Assembly (NCBI GenBank): GCA_965218235.1
Contig: OZ244596.1
Span: 1 to 64,000, forward strand
Origin: CADCWK01 sp965218235
Lineage (GTDB): Bacteria; Chloroflexota; Chloroflexia; Thermomicrobiales; UBA6265
Direction: 5' to 3'
Length of the DNA: 64,000 nt
In this document: positions 1 through 8,175 of the stretch, piece after piece
How positions within the stretch are numbered: the stretch's first letter is position 1
Layout of the letters: each line of letters starts with the position of its first letter
Made by a program: the position numbers and the translations under genes
Notes under the pieces: model-generated
Seen by the model: only the letters and a program-made list of their open reading frames with translations
Databases searched by the model: none
What the model was told of the DNA's origin: nothing

Positions 1-353
1 ATCTCCTCATTGATATCCGAGGTCTTCTCGATGAACGTGTCCGTCCGGGGGACGTAGGCCTCCGGCTGGTAGTAGTCATAGTAGGAGACGAAGTACTCGA
101 CGGCGTTCTTCGGAAAGAACTCCTTGAACTCGGAGTAGAGTTGGGCGGCCAGGGTCTTGTTGTGAGCCAGGACGATCGCCGGCCGGTTGAGACGGGCGAC
201 GACATTGGCCATCGTGAAGGTCTTGCCGGAGCCGGTCACGCCCAGCAGGGTCTGCGCCTTCTCACCGGCGGTCAGACCGCCGACGAGCTCATCGATGGCG
301 TGGGGCTGGTCGCCGGTCGGCTGGAGGGGCGTAACGAGTTCGAAAGCTGGCAT
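1..353 (-). CDS. uvrB: UvrABC system protein B, N-terminal part (runs off window)
   Basis: The first 117 codons of excinuclease subunit B, the helicase-like DNA damage-verification subunit of nucleotide excision repair. The reverse strand reads MPAFELVTPLQPTGDQPHAI, then the Walker A motif GVTGSGKT, then LAHNKTLAAQLYSEFKEFFP and the YYDYYQPEAY segment of the UvrB beta-hairpin region. All are hallmarks of UvrB and in family order. The ATG lies at 353-351. The rest of the gene lies before base 1, so its integrity cannot be judged. The Nudix-like gene lies upstream, about 50 bp away on the same strand. Confidence 0.97.
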   Translation of the reverse strand, partial: MPAFELVTPLQPTGDQPHAIDELVGGLTAGEKAQTLLGVTGSGKTFTMANVVARLNRPAIVLAHNKTLAAQLYSEFKEFFPKNAVEYFVSYYDYYQPEAYVPRTDTFIEKTSDINEE

Positions 354-401
354 GGGTGCGTTCCTGACGGTTCCGACCAACGGCCGGGGCGAGGACTCAG
401 A

Positions 402-863
402 TCAGGTGATTCGGTAGAACTCGGACTCGGAGTCGCCCTGGGCGATGATCTCATCGATGTGGCGGATCGCCTCGCGCTGTCCAGCCCAGAGCAGGCGAGC
501 GGTCGCTTCCTCCCGATCGCACCAGGCGAAGTCGACATACTCCTCGGCGAGGTGAATTCTGGCGGGTGCTTCGACCCGGAAGGCAAAGACCGGTGCCAGG
601 ATCAGGTTATCGGTTGTCGAGTCGTAGAACTGATTGACGTAATCCGCGGAGAAGCTCTCGACCGGAACGAGTCCGGACCGTTCCCGGACGGCGCGGGCGG
701 CCGTCTGAAGAGCCGTCTCGTTGCCAAGGATCTTGGAATGGACGCTCTGCCAGGTGTTGCCGAACACGAGATCGTTCCGTCGCCGGAAGAGCAGGAACTG
801 CGGCAGCGCGTTGATCTTGCGGAAGACGTAGGCATCGACCATGTCGGCGACGATTCGCACCAT
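402..863 (-). CDS. Nudix-fold protein with degenerate Nudix box
   Basis: A 153-aa protein with the overall layout of small NudB/MutT-like nucleoside-diphosphate-X hydrolases (N-terminal AYVFRKINALPQFLLFRR strand, central box, C-terminal ARLLWAGQREAIRHI). The Nudix box, near residues 43-65, is eroded. Aligned to MutT, E49, R57, E61 and G64 remain, but the REUXEE core reads RAVRER, so two metal-binding glutamates are Ala58 and Arg62 and the first Gly is Ser43. Canonical pyrophosphatase activity is therefore doubtful. GGAG lies about 11 nt before the ATG at 863. It is upstream of and co-directional with uvrB. Confidence 0.75.
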   Translation of the reverse strand: MVRIVADMVDAYVFRKINALPQFLLFRRRNDLVFGNTWQSVHSKILGNETALQTAARAVRERSGLVPVESFSADYVNQFYDSTTDNLILAPVFAFRVEAPARIHLAEEYVDFAWCDREEATARLLWAGQREAIRHIDEIIAQGDSESEFYRIT

Positions 864-932
864 GCGGGCTGCTTCTCCACGTGCTCAAGCGTAGCCGAAG
901 TATCGGGCAGGTTCGGACCTATATCCGCGCGG

Positions 933-1406
933 CTAGATCCGGGGCGGCCGACGGAACCGGTCGAAGATCCGTTCGAGGCCCGCTGGCCGCGACGCACTCC
1001 GAGAGAGGTCCTGACCGCGCCACATCGTCGAGGATAGTGAGTCGGGCTGCCGGAAGCGCTGGACGACCGGAATGAAGATGGCCGCCACGCAGACGATCGC
1101 GAGGATGTTGGCGAGCAGGGGAGAGTAATCGCTGACGATGAACGCCAGGATCGCCGCCACGATCGCAACGATCAGGTAACGTCCGGACCCAAGTTGCTCG
1201 AACCGCGACTGGAGATTCGTCCCCTGGGACCGGACGTCGGGCGCGACCGGGCGACGGGCATTCGCCCGGCGTCGCACCTCATCGGTGAAGGAGATCGGTT
1301 GCTTCTCGGAGCGTTCGAGGATTTCGGCGACCTCGCGCTCGAGGCGGCTCGTCGGCGGGCGGGGCTCGTCGCCGCCACCGTCGCCGTCAGATGTCTGGGT
1401 CGTCAC
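933..1406 (-). CDS. small membrane protein with two TM segments
   Basis: A 157-aa protein of unknown function. Residues 1-75 are hydrophilic and charged (Asp/Gly-rich start, then a likely helix around LEREVAEILERSEK). Two closely spaced hydrophobic segments follow, roughly residues 77-92 (YLIVAIVAAILAFIV) and 97-113 (LLANILAIVCVAAIFIPVV), then a basic Arg/Pro-rich tail. The start is GTG at 1406-1404 with GGAAAGG 7 nt before it. The frame is uninterrupted and resembles small Chloroflexi membrane proteins, but no named domain is recognised. Confidence 0.65.
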   Translation of the reverse strand: MTTQTSDGDGGGDEPRPPTSRLEREVAEILERSEKQPISFTDEVRRRANARRPVAPDVRSQGTNLQSRFEQLGSGRYLIVAIVAAILAFIVSDYSPLLANILAIVCVAAIFIPVVQRFRQPDSLSSTMWRGQDLSRSASRPAGLERIFDRFRRPPRI

Positions 1407-1543
1407 CGCATGGCCTTTCCTGACACCGACCCATCCCGGCAGGTGATTCCTCTATGGTACGCTACCGCCCGTTTGTCGCCGCGAAGGCGCCCCGATGAGC
1501 GCGGCGTCCGGCGACTCCCAGACCCTATCCAGAAGGTCCTGTC

Positions 1544-2029
1544 TTGCAAGAACCGTCAATCCGATGCACCGTCATCGAACCCGCCGGTACCATCACGCTC
1601 GTCGGTCCCGGACACCTCGCCAAAATCCTCGCCGCGGCGTGCGCCCAAAGCCCGGCCGATGTCCGGACGCTGCTTCAGCTCGCCGAGCGCTACGACGCCA
1701 CGCTCGTCCAGGATCTGAGCGCCGGTCTGGCGATCTTCGACGAGCACAATGTCGGCGACGACCATACGTGGATCGACGAGCGCCTCGGCGATCAGGCGGA
1801 TTATCCACTGCCCGTTCGAGTCGTAAACGGCTCAACCCGCGAACTCAGCCTGGCGCCGTTCGACGCCGGGCTGATCGTCTTCAACCTCAACGCCCGCCGG
1901 ATCGTCCAGGTCCAAAATTCCTACGCGGACATCCTGCGGCGGGACCGGGGACGGATCCGGGAGGGAGGGGAGCCAACCGACACGATGTTCCACTACCGTC
2001 TACCCGATGCGTGGACGGTCCTGCCGTAG
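1544..2029 (+). CDS. conserved-looking hypothetical protein
   Basis: A 161-aa frame starting at TTG 1544 with AGAAGG upstream. The composition looks coding: alternating hydrophobic stretches (GTITLVGPGHLAKILAAA, AGLIVFNLNARRIVQVQ) and a natural end (TMFHYRLPDAWTVLP). No family is recognised, and no signal peptide or TM segment is seen. It is divergent from the membrane protein at 933-1406 and convergent with tyrA. The TTG start is the least certain point. Confidence 0.55.
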   Translation: MQEPSIRCTVIEPAGTITLVGPGHLAKILAAACAQSPADVRTLLQLAERYDATLVQDLSAGLAIFDEHNVGDDHTWIDERLGDQADYPLPVRVVNGSTRELSLAPFDAGLIVFNLNARRIVQVQNSYADILRRDRGRIREGGEPTDTMFHYRLPDAWTVLP

Positions 2030-2304
2030 ACCGGACAGCGTCCCTGGGTTGTCGATGGGCAGTTCCGCTGAGCGGCCCAGGCAGTGATCAGTCGTCCTTC
2101 CCCGGATCGAAGCAGAAGCGACTCACCGCAAGGAGTGGAGGCGACGGTTCGCTGAGGGCTGAAGTGCTCGCCGGCCTCTTTTTGGCGGTTCGGGATGGTC
2201 ACGCCCAACGGCGATGGCCCCAACGGCTGCCGGGAGCCGGGAGAGACGTGACAGCGGACTCCCCGCGTTTAGGAGTTGCCGCGGCGGCCGAGTTCCCTTT
2301 TTCG

Positions 2305-3360
2305 TTACTTCCGGTCCGACCGGGTTGGGGTCTTGCTGGCCCGGTCGTCGTCGCGGCTGGAGGGCCGCTCGATGGTACGGCGGCGGGAGAGCAGGCTGCC
2401 AAAGAAGAGACGGCCCATCTGGCCACTCATGCTGGCGCCGGCCAGCTCGGAATCCGTGTCCTGGACCAGCTCGCCCTCGCGGTGGGTCTGGGTCGCCCAG
2501 TCGGCCCGTGCTTCGCGGGCATCGACGAAGTAGCCGTTCATCGCGGCGACCGGGTCGTCGCCCTGGAGTTGCGTCCGGAACTCGCTGAGTTCGGCGATCA
2601 TCGCGTCCACCCAGCGGGTGAGCGACCCGCGATTGGTCAGGGCGATGTCCCGGTGCATGGCCGGTGAGCCCGAGGCCAGCCGGGTCATGTCCCGAAAGCC
2701 GCTGGCCGAGAGCGACCGCATGTCCCGCCAGGATGAGTCCTTGCTGGTCGCCCGGATAAGGGCCGCGCTCAGCACGAACGGGAGATGACTGACCCCGGCG
2801 ACGTGGGCGTCGTGTTCCTCGGGGTCGACGAAGTACGGCTCGGCGTCCAGGGCGCCGATAATCCCCAGGACGTTCTTGATCGCCTCCTCAGAGGCATGGA
2901 CCGACGGGCACACGCACCAGGTCGCACCCTTGAAGAGACCGGCCTCAGCGCCCTCGATGCTCTGCGCCTTGCCAGCCATCGGATGCCCACCGACGAAGTG
3001 GACTGTTCGGGGCAGAATCTCATTGGCCCAGCGCAGGACCTCCGCCTTGGTCGAGGCGGTGTCGGTCACGATCGCCCCCGGCTTGAGGTGATCCGCGATG
3101 TCCCGGAAGGTCTGCTCTGTGGCGGAGACCGGCACCGCCAGAATGACGATATCGGCATCGCGAACGGCGCGGGTGAGGTCCCACTCGGTCTTGTCGACGA
3201 CGTTGATCTTCTTGGCGTACTGCTGCTGCTGGATGTCGTTGTCGAAGCCGACGAGCTGAAGGGCCGGACCGCCCTCGTTGTTTGCCTTCGACCAGGCCGA
3301 CAGGCCAAGCCCGATCGAGCCTCCGATCAGCCCCAACCCGACGATCGCTACCTTCTGCAT
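2305..3360 (-). CDS. tyrA: prephenate dehydrogenase
   Basis: A 351-aa NAD(P)-dependent prephenate (or arogenate) dehydrogenase of tyrosine biosynthesis. The N-terminal Rossmann fold has the dinucleotide motif GLGLIGGSIG (residues 8-17). ADIVILAVPV, VTDTASTKAEVL, the GGHPMAGKAQSIEGA segment and HDAHVAGVSHLPFVLSAAL are all TyrA signatures. About 60 C-terminal residues after the dimerisation domain are hydrophilic and Arg/Ser-rich; no ACT domain is recognisable. The ATG at 3360 follows a purine-rich stretch. The SH3-type membrane protein lies immediately upstream on the same strand. Confidence 0.95.
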   Translation of the reverse strand: MQKVAIVGLGLIGGSIGLGLSAWSKANNEGGPALQLVGFDNDIQQQQYAKKINVVDKTEWDLTRAVRDADIVILAVPVSATEQTFRDIADHLKPGAIVTDTASTKAEVLRWANEILPRTVHFVGGHPMAGKAQSIEGAEAGLFKGATWCVCPSVHASEEAIKNVLGIIGALDAEPYFVDPEEHDAHVAGVSHLPFVLSAALIRATSKDSSWRDMRSLSASGFRDMTRLASGSPAMHRDIALTNRGSLTRWVDAMIAELSEFRTQLQGDDPVAAMNGYFVDAREARADWATQTHREGELVQDTDSELAGASMSGQMGRLFFGSLLSRRRTIERPSSRDDDRASKTPTRSDRK

Positions 3361-3408
3361 GGTCCTGTTCTCCCCTCCGCCATCGTTCTCGGCGCCGTCA
3401 ATCTCGCG

Positions 3409-3954
3409 CTAGACGGTCTCGGTGTCGATCTCGCGAATCCATCCCGTGGTGCCTTGTTCATTCCGGAACTCAAGCCAGACCACCCCATCGACCGTCTGCT
3501 CCTTGCCGGTCGATTGCAGGGGTGTCCCCGGGTTGAGGACCGCCAGGGTCTCGGAGCCGCTCGTACCCGCGATGGAGCGGAAGTTGACCGATTGGCCTTC
3601 CGGCAGAATCCGATAATCAGCCTGGAACGCTCCCGAATCATCAGAGGCGGCTGCTTCGTCGGAGGGGGCCACGGTCGGAGCGACAGTCGGCGTGATGGCG
3701 ACCGTCGCGGTCGGAGCGGACGGCGTCGGAGTCGGTGTGATCGGCGGCGCGGCTCGACCAGCCGTGACCGTCGGAGCTTCGGTCGGCACGGCCTGGGCCC
3801 CGAGGAAGTCGCTGAGGTACGGGTTGATCGTGGCGAACAGCCAGACGAACGCCCCGATCAGCAGTACGATCGCCACCGCCATCGAAGCTCCGACGGCGAA
3901 ACCAGACCGGCGCGCGTGATGATCGAGCCGCCGATTAAGAGATGGATCAGTCAT
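3409..3954 (-). CDS. membrane-anchored SH3-type (SH3b-like) protein
   Basis: A 181-aa single-pass protein: a short basic cytoplasmic N-terminus, one TM helix around residues 22-44 (MAVAIVLLIGAFVWLFATI), a Thr/Pro/Ala-rich linker of about 55 residues, and a C-terminal SH3b-like domain (VNFRSIAGTSGSETLAVLNP ... GVVWLEFRNEQGTTGWIRE). Such bacterial SH3 domains usually bind cell-wall or envelope ligands outside the membrane. The frame stays open upstream, but the ATG at 3954 directly precedes the TM anchor. It may be cotranscribed with tyrA, whose start is 48 bp downstream; no functional link is evident. Confidence 0.8.
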   Translation of the reverse strand: MTDPSLNRRLDHHARRSGFAVGASMAVAIVLLIGAFVWLFATINPYLSDFLGAQAVPTEAPTVTAGRAAPPITPTPTPSAPTATVAITPTVAPTVAPSDEAAASDDSGAFQADYRILPEGQSVNFRSIAGTSGSETLAVLNPGTPLQSTGKEQTVDGVVWLEFRNEQGTTGWIREIDTETV

Positions 3955-4138
3955 GAGCCCTGCTGGTTTGGGGTGAAATGTGCGGTCGCGGTCGCGAGGG
4001 GGACGACAGGCACACGGATGGCCCGTGATTAGCCGGGTGTGGAGTGAGAGTGTACCATCGGCCCGTCCGCTGACTCCGGCTGAAGCGGCCCGTTCGTTCG
4101 TCCCGTCGTAGCGCGGATCAGAGGAGCACGACGAGGAC

Positions 4139-5125
4139 ATGCGCATCATTGGTGCTTCGGACATTGCAACGCTCGTGTCCATGCCCGACGCGATCGGGCT
4201 GATGAAGACGGCCTTCGGAGAGCTTAGCGCCGGCCGCGCCGAGGCTCCGTTGCGGACGGGCATCCACCTCGAAGCCTCGTCGCTCGACGCGCTGATGATG
4301 CCCGCGACAGTCCCGGCCGCCAACGCGCTGGGCGTCAAGCTCGTGACCGTCGCCGCCAACAACCCCGCCGCGGGGCTGCCCCTGATCCACGCGACCGTCC
4401 TGATCGTCGACCCGGAGACGGGCGTACCGTTGGCCCTGCTCGACGGGACGCTGATCACCGCGCTGCGAACCGGCGCCGTTTCGGGGGCGGCGACCGACCT
4501 GCTGGCCCGACCCGACGCCCGGACCCTGGTCGTCTACGGAGCCGGAGCCCAGGCCCTCACCCAGATCCAGGCGGTCTGCGCCGTCCGCAACGTCCAGCGA
4601 ATCGTCGTCGTCGGACGCAGTCAGGCCGGTCTCGACCGTCTGCTTGGTCGGCTGAGCGCCCGAGCTCCAGACCTCGCCTCCATCACCGAGTTGACCACTG
4701 ATCGAGCAGCCGCTCGCGATGCCGACATCGTCTGCACCGCCACAACCTCAGACGTACCGGTCTTCGACGACGGCGACATCCAGCCCGGCACCCATATCAA
4801 TGGCGTTGGTTCCTACCGGCCCATGATGCAGGAGATTCCCGCTGAGACGGTGGTCCGCTCGCTGATCGTGGTCGATCAGTTCCACGCGGCAGTTGACGAA
4901 GCCGGAGACCTGGTCATCCCAATCGATACTGGTCAACTGAACGTCAATCGCGCCAGCACCGAACTTGGTTTCCTCGTCAACGGCGACCACCCTGGTCGCA
5001 CCGCGGCGGACCAGCTGACGTTCTTCAAGTCGGTCGGCAACGCGGTCCAGGACATGGTCGTTGCCAGAAGAGCGTACGACCTGGCCGAGCTCAGGGGCGT
5101 CGGTCAGGTCGTCTCGCTTGCATGA
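4139..5125 (+). CDS. ornithine cyclodeaminase / mu-crystallin family protein
   Basis: A 328-aa NAD(P)-binding protein of the OCD/mu-crystallin family, which includes ornithine cyclodeaminase, alanine dehydrogenase and ketimine reductases. Family marks are LGVKLVTV with the conserved Lys, GVPLALLDGTLITALRTGAVSG, the Rossmann motif VVYGAGAQALTQIQA, TATTSDVPVFD, HINGVGSYRPMMQEIP and VVDQFHAAVDEAGDL. Length is typical. The exact substrate cannot be told from sequence. It is divergent from the SH3-protein gene across a 184-bp spacer. The ATG at 4139 has AGGAG about 11 nt upstream. Confidence 0.9.
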   Translation: MRIIGASDIATLVSMPDAIGLMKTAFGELSAGRAEAPLRTGIHLEASSLDALMMPATVPAANALGVKLVTVAANNPAAGLPLIHATVLIVDPETGVPLALLDGTLITALRTGAVSGAATDLLARPDARTLVVYGAGAQALTQIQAVCAVRNVQRIVVVGRSQAGLDRLLGRLSARAPDLASITELTTDRAAARDADIVCTATTSDVPVFDDGDIQPGTHINGVGSYRPMMQEIPAETVVRSLIVVDQFHAAVDEAGDLVIPIDTGQLNVNRASTELGFLVNGDHPGRTAADQLTFFKSVGNAVQDMVVARRAYDLAELRGVGQVVSLA

Positions 5126-5201
5126 CTTCGGTCCCAATTACGTCTCTTCGGGTAAGGGGGTGTCGGGCAGGTCGCTGCGTCGATGGTAGCGGTGTAGGTC
5201 G

Positions 5202-5543
5202 TTAGCTGGCGGGGTCCCACTGGAACTGCCGGACCTCTTGCGGGCAACGGCAGGCGACTGCGATCTTCGCAGCCCACATGACTGCCGCCTCCCGCGAGGG
5301 AAGCTCGAGAACGGTGTAGCCGCCGTTGGGCACCATATGGCCTGGATAGGTGCCCGCGGTGACCGTGCCGTCTCCGGCCACGAGCACCGGGCTCACGTCC
5401 TCATCGATCCCGCCACCGAAGACGTACACACCCGCCGCCTTGGCCTCGTCGATCACCGCATGCGCGGCGTCAGCCACCGCCTGTAAGCCCTCGGGGGGGA
5501 CCACCATGGCCTCACCAGGAAATGAGATCAGGTATTTCGTCAT
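5202..5543 (-). CDS. YCII/DGPF-like domain protein
   Basis: A 113-aa protein with the single-domain ferredoxin-like layout of YCII-related proteins: N-terminal MTKYLISFPGEAM strand, a helix with AVIDEAKAAGVYVFGGGIDED, the GGYTVLELPSREAAVMWAAK strand-helix unit, and a C-terminal CRCPQEVRQFQWDPAS. Members are linked to sigma-factor clusters or peroxide chemistry, but here there is no sigma-factor neighbour, so its role is open. GAGGAG lies 7 nt before the ATG at 5543. It is convergent with the OCD gene. Confidence 0.8.
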   Translation of the reverse strand: MTKYLISFPGEAMVVPPEGLQAVADAAHAVIDEAKAAGVYVFGGGIDEDVSPVLVAGDGTVTAGTYPGHMVPNGGYTVLELPSREAAVMWAAKIAVACRCPQEVRQFQWDPAS

Positions 5544-5717
5544 TCGGGGTCTCCTCTACTCAATCGGAGATTCGATCGGCTGGTGCATTGAAGATCTTTC
5601 GGATACGTAGCCCGATTATCTCTCCGGAACCCCCTGTCTGCTCCCGGCAAGGATCACCACTGGATGACGCTTCGGCTGGTTAGACATCGACGCCGAGTCG
5701 GCCGCTTCGTGATCCGG

Positions 5718-7466
5718 TCAGTCAGCGGCGATCGCGCTGACTCCCGGCTCGATCGGGCAGGTGCCGCAGCGGCAGACGCCCTGGATATGCTCCATGAACT
5801 CCTCGTGGTGCTTCTGCATCATGCCGAGGAGCGGCAAGGGGGCGACCTGGCCGAGCCCGCAGAGCGAGAGTTCGATGATGTGCTTGCTCGTCCGCTCGAT
5901 CAGCGCGAGATCGGCCTCGGAGCCGCGGCCCAACCGGATCCGGTCGATCACCTCGATCAGGGCCGGATTGCCGAGCCGGCAGGGAACGCACTTCGAGCAG
6001 GACTCGTAACGGTTGAATGCCATCATGTACCGGGCGAAGTCGACGGCGCAGGTCGTGTCATCGTAGACGACGAAGCCGCCCGATCCGAGCATCCCGCCGA
6101 ACTCCGCCATCGAGTCGAAGTCGAGCGGAACATCGAGGTGCTCGTCCAGGAGCGGACCGGCCGAGATGCCTCCCGTCTGGATGCCCTTGAAGGTGTGGCC
6201 ATCCTTCATACCGCCCCAGATGTCGTCGATCACGGTCCGAAACGGCGTGCCCATCTCGACCTCGACCAGCCCCATGTGCCGGACCGGACCCATGACGGTA
6301 ACGAGCTTCGTGCCGGTACTCTTGCCGCTTCCCATGCCGGCGTACCAGTCACCGCCGTTCACGACGATGTCGGGAATGTTGGCGAGCGTCTCGGAGTTGT
6401 TGGCGACGGTCGGCCGCTTCCAGAGCCCCTCCTCGACGGAGCGCGGCGGCTTGGTGCGAGGCTGACCGCGGACGCCCATGATCGAGAACATCAGGGCCGA
6501 GCCCTCGCCGCAGATGTAGGCGCCACCGCCGGCCCGGATCCGGAGGCCGACGTCCTTGCCGGAACCCAGGACGTTCTTCCCGATCAGGCCGAGGCGCTCG
6601 GCGTCCGCGGCGGCCTTGCGGAACCGCTCGATCGCCAGCGGGTATTCGCCACCGATGTAGTTGTAACCAATATCGGCGCCGACCGCGACGCAGGCGATCA
6701 GGATGCCTTCGAGGAGGCGATGTGGGTCTCCCTCGTGGATCCGGCGGTCCTTGTAGACGTTGGGCTCGCCCTCATGGCTGTTGCAGACGACGTACTTGGG
6801 ACGGACCCTGGCGCGCTTGCCGCTGGCCCACTTGATCCCGGCCGGAAAGCCGGCACCCCCTCGGCCGCGGAGGTTCGCCTTGGTCACCTCCTCGATGACC
6901 TCATCCTGGCTGACGTCGAACAGGGCTTTCATGTAACCGCTGTAGGCGCCCCGCGCGATTGCGTCCTCGATCGACTCCGGGTCGATCACGCCGACGTTGC
7001 GCAGGAGAATGCGCTTCTGGAGCTTAAAGAAGGGCAGATCATTCAGCGGCGGAAGGCCGTTGTGAGCCGTGTCGCCGATGACGCCGAGCGCGCGATCTTC
7101 GAGCCGGCCGTCGAGCAGGGCCGGGACCTCCGCCGGCTCGATGTTGCCGTACATGATCGCGGTCTGACCGGGACGCTTGATCTCGACCCAGGGCTCCATC
7201 CAGTTGGCGCCGTTGCCGCTGGCCCGCCGGACGACCGCCGGCGTTTCGGTCAGGGCGGTGCGACAGGCTGCCAGGACCCGGTCCGCGCCCTTGGGAATCG
7301 AGGACGAGTCAAGCCCGACCGTTACGACGAAGGCGTCGGGATCAGAGTAGGCAGCCCACGTTCGCTCGCTTCGCTCCCGAAACGCGTCGAAGTCCGCCCG
7401 GGAAGTCAGCGTCGGCAACGCGCCCGGCATCGAATTCGGAGCAGTGGCCATCTGTGGATGTGTCAT
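5718..7466 (-). CDS. nuoF: NADH dehydrogenase (quinone) subunit F-type flavoprotein
   Basis: A 582-aa NADH- and FMN-binding subunit of the NuoF/HoxF/HndC family, the entry point for NADH electrons in complex I and related soluble dehydrogenases. An N-terminal thioredoxin-like domain (to about residue 120) precedes the flavin domain with GRGGAGFPAG and GGGAYICGEGSALMF. The C-terminal iron-sulfur domain carries SCSKCVPCRLGN plus a later Cys for a [4Fe-4S] cluster. The usual NADExEP motif reads NSHEGEP, an unusual variant. It overlaps nuoE by 4 nt (ATGA), showing coupling. No nuoG or hydrogenase gene is nearby, so it may serve a different NADH-dependent enzyme. Confidence 0.92.
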   Translation of the reverse strand: MTHPQMATAPNSMPGALPTLTSRADFDAFRERSERTWAAYSDPDAFVVTVGLDSSSIPKGADRVLAACRTALTETPAVVRRASGNGANWMEPWVEIKRPGQTAIMYGNIEPAEVPALLDGRLEDRALGVIGDTAHNGLPPLNDLPFFKLQKRILLRNVGVIDPESIEDAIARGAYSGYMKALFDVSQDEVIEEVTKANLRGRGGAGFPAGIKWASGKRARVRPKYVVCNSHEGEPNVYKDRRIHEGDPHRLLEGILIACVAVGADIGYNYIGGEYPLAIERFRKAAADAERLGLIGKNVLGSGKDVGLRIRAGGGAYICGEGSALMFSIMGVRGQPRTKPPRSVEEGLWKRPTVANNSETLANIPDIVVNGGDWYAGMGSGKSTGTKLVTVMGPVRHMGLVEVEMGTPFRTVIDDIWGGMKDGHTFKGIQTGGISAGPLLDEHLDVPLDFDSMAEFGGMLGSGGFVVYDDTTCAVDFARYMMAFNRYESCSKCVPCRLGNPALIEVIDRIRLGRGSEADLALIERTSKHIIELSLCGLGQVAPLPLLGMMQKHHEEFMEHIQGVCRCGTCPIEPGVSAIAAD

Positions 7467-7981
7467 CGAACGCCTCCTGCCGTCTTGATCGTCGCCTGCT
7501 CAAGGAGTTGATTGAGGGACTCGACGGTCAGATCCCCGTGGAAGTCCTCATTGAGCTTGACAAGGGGAGCCCGGTCGCAGACCCCGAGGCAACCATCGAC
7601 GACCTGGATCGTTAGGGAGCCGTCAGCGGTCGTTTCACCGTCGGTGACGCCGTGGCGGTCCTTGAGCGATTGAACCAGCCGCATGGACCCGGCGACGTAG
7701 CAGGACATGCCGTGGCAGACGAGCATGAAGTTGTCGCCACGCGGCGCCGTCCGGAAGTCGGCATAGAACGTCAGGAGCGCATAGACTCGATTAGCGGTCG
7801 TACCAAGGTGCTCCGCGACGATTTCGGCCGCTTCGAGCGAGACCCAGCCGAAATGCTCGTTGATCTCCTGGAGAGCGAACAGGATCAGCTCCTGCGCCTC
7901 CTGATGATCGGAATAGGTAATGTGCGACATCATCCCACGGACGACGTCGAGGTCGATGGTCTGTCCTGACGCGTTCGCCAC
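7463..7981 (-). CDS. nuoE: NADH dehydrogenase subunit E-type [2Fe-2S] protein
   Basis: A 172-aa thioredoxin-like [2Fe-2S] protein of the 24-kDa complex I subunit family. An N-terminal helical bundle (AQELILFALQEINEHFGWVS) precedes the cluster ligands CHGMSC and CLGVC (spacings Cx4C and Cx3C). The preferred start is GTG at 7981-7979, because AGGGAG ends 8 nt upstream; an in-frame ATG at 8029 would add 16 residues. Its stop overlaps the nuoF start (ATGA), so the two subunits are made from one transcript. A CRP-type palindrome lies about 70 bp upstream. Confidence 0.93.
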   Translation of the reverse strand: MANASGQTIDLDVVRGMMSHITYSDHQEAQELILFALQEINEHFGWVSLEAAEIVAEHLGTTANRVYALLTFYADFRTAPRGDNFMLVCHGMSCYVAGSMRLVQSLKDRHGVTDGETTADGSLTIQVVDGCLGVCDRAPLVKLNEDFHGDLTVESLNQLLEQATIKTAGGVR

Positions 7982-8051
7982 CGTTGCTGCTCCCTGACAC
8001 CGACCGATCCGGGCATGTGCGGCGGGCACGTCGAGCGGTCGTCGAGTCGAC

Positions 8052-8067
8052 TGTGATGGATATCACA
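8052..8067. promoter_or_regulatory. CRP/FNR-family operator palindrome
   Basis: The sequence TGTGATGGATATCACA is a perfect TGTGA-N6-TCACA palindrome, the consensus core of E. coli CRP sites. Its centre lies about 78 bp upstream of the nuoE start, in the only intergenic stretch before the nuoEF pair. The regulator itself is not in the window and no clear -35/-10 pair was found beside it. Confidence 0.55.
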
Positions 8068-8119
8068 AACCACTGGAAGTGTAGAGCCGAACGGAACCGC
8101 CTGCCAATCCAGCGGCCGG

Positions 8120-8157
8120 AAAAACACCGCGCCCGTCCAACATGGACGGGCGCGGTG
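8120..8157 (-). terminator. intrinsic terminator of the 8176-8586 gene
   Basis: A 15-bp perfect stem (8125-8139 with 8143-8157) closes a 3-nt loop. On the minus strand five T residues follow at once (8124-8120). It sits 19 bp past the stop of the zinc-ribbon gene and insulates nuoEF from it. Confidence 0.9.
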
Positions 8158-8175
8158 ACGATGACCGTTTCGGGA

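Noticed and set aside
5664..7511. 615-codon open frame opposite nuoF
   Set aside because: Antisense frame produced by GC-rich codon bias; no family likeness, while nuoF is unmistakable.
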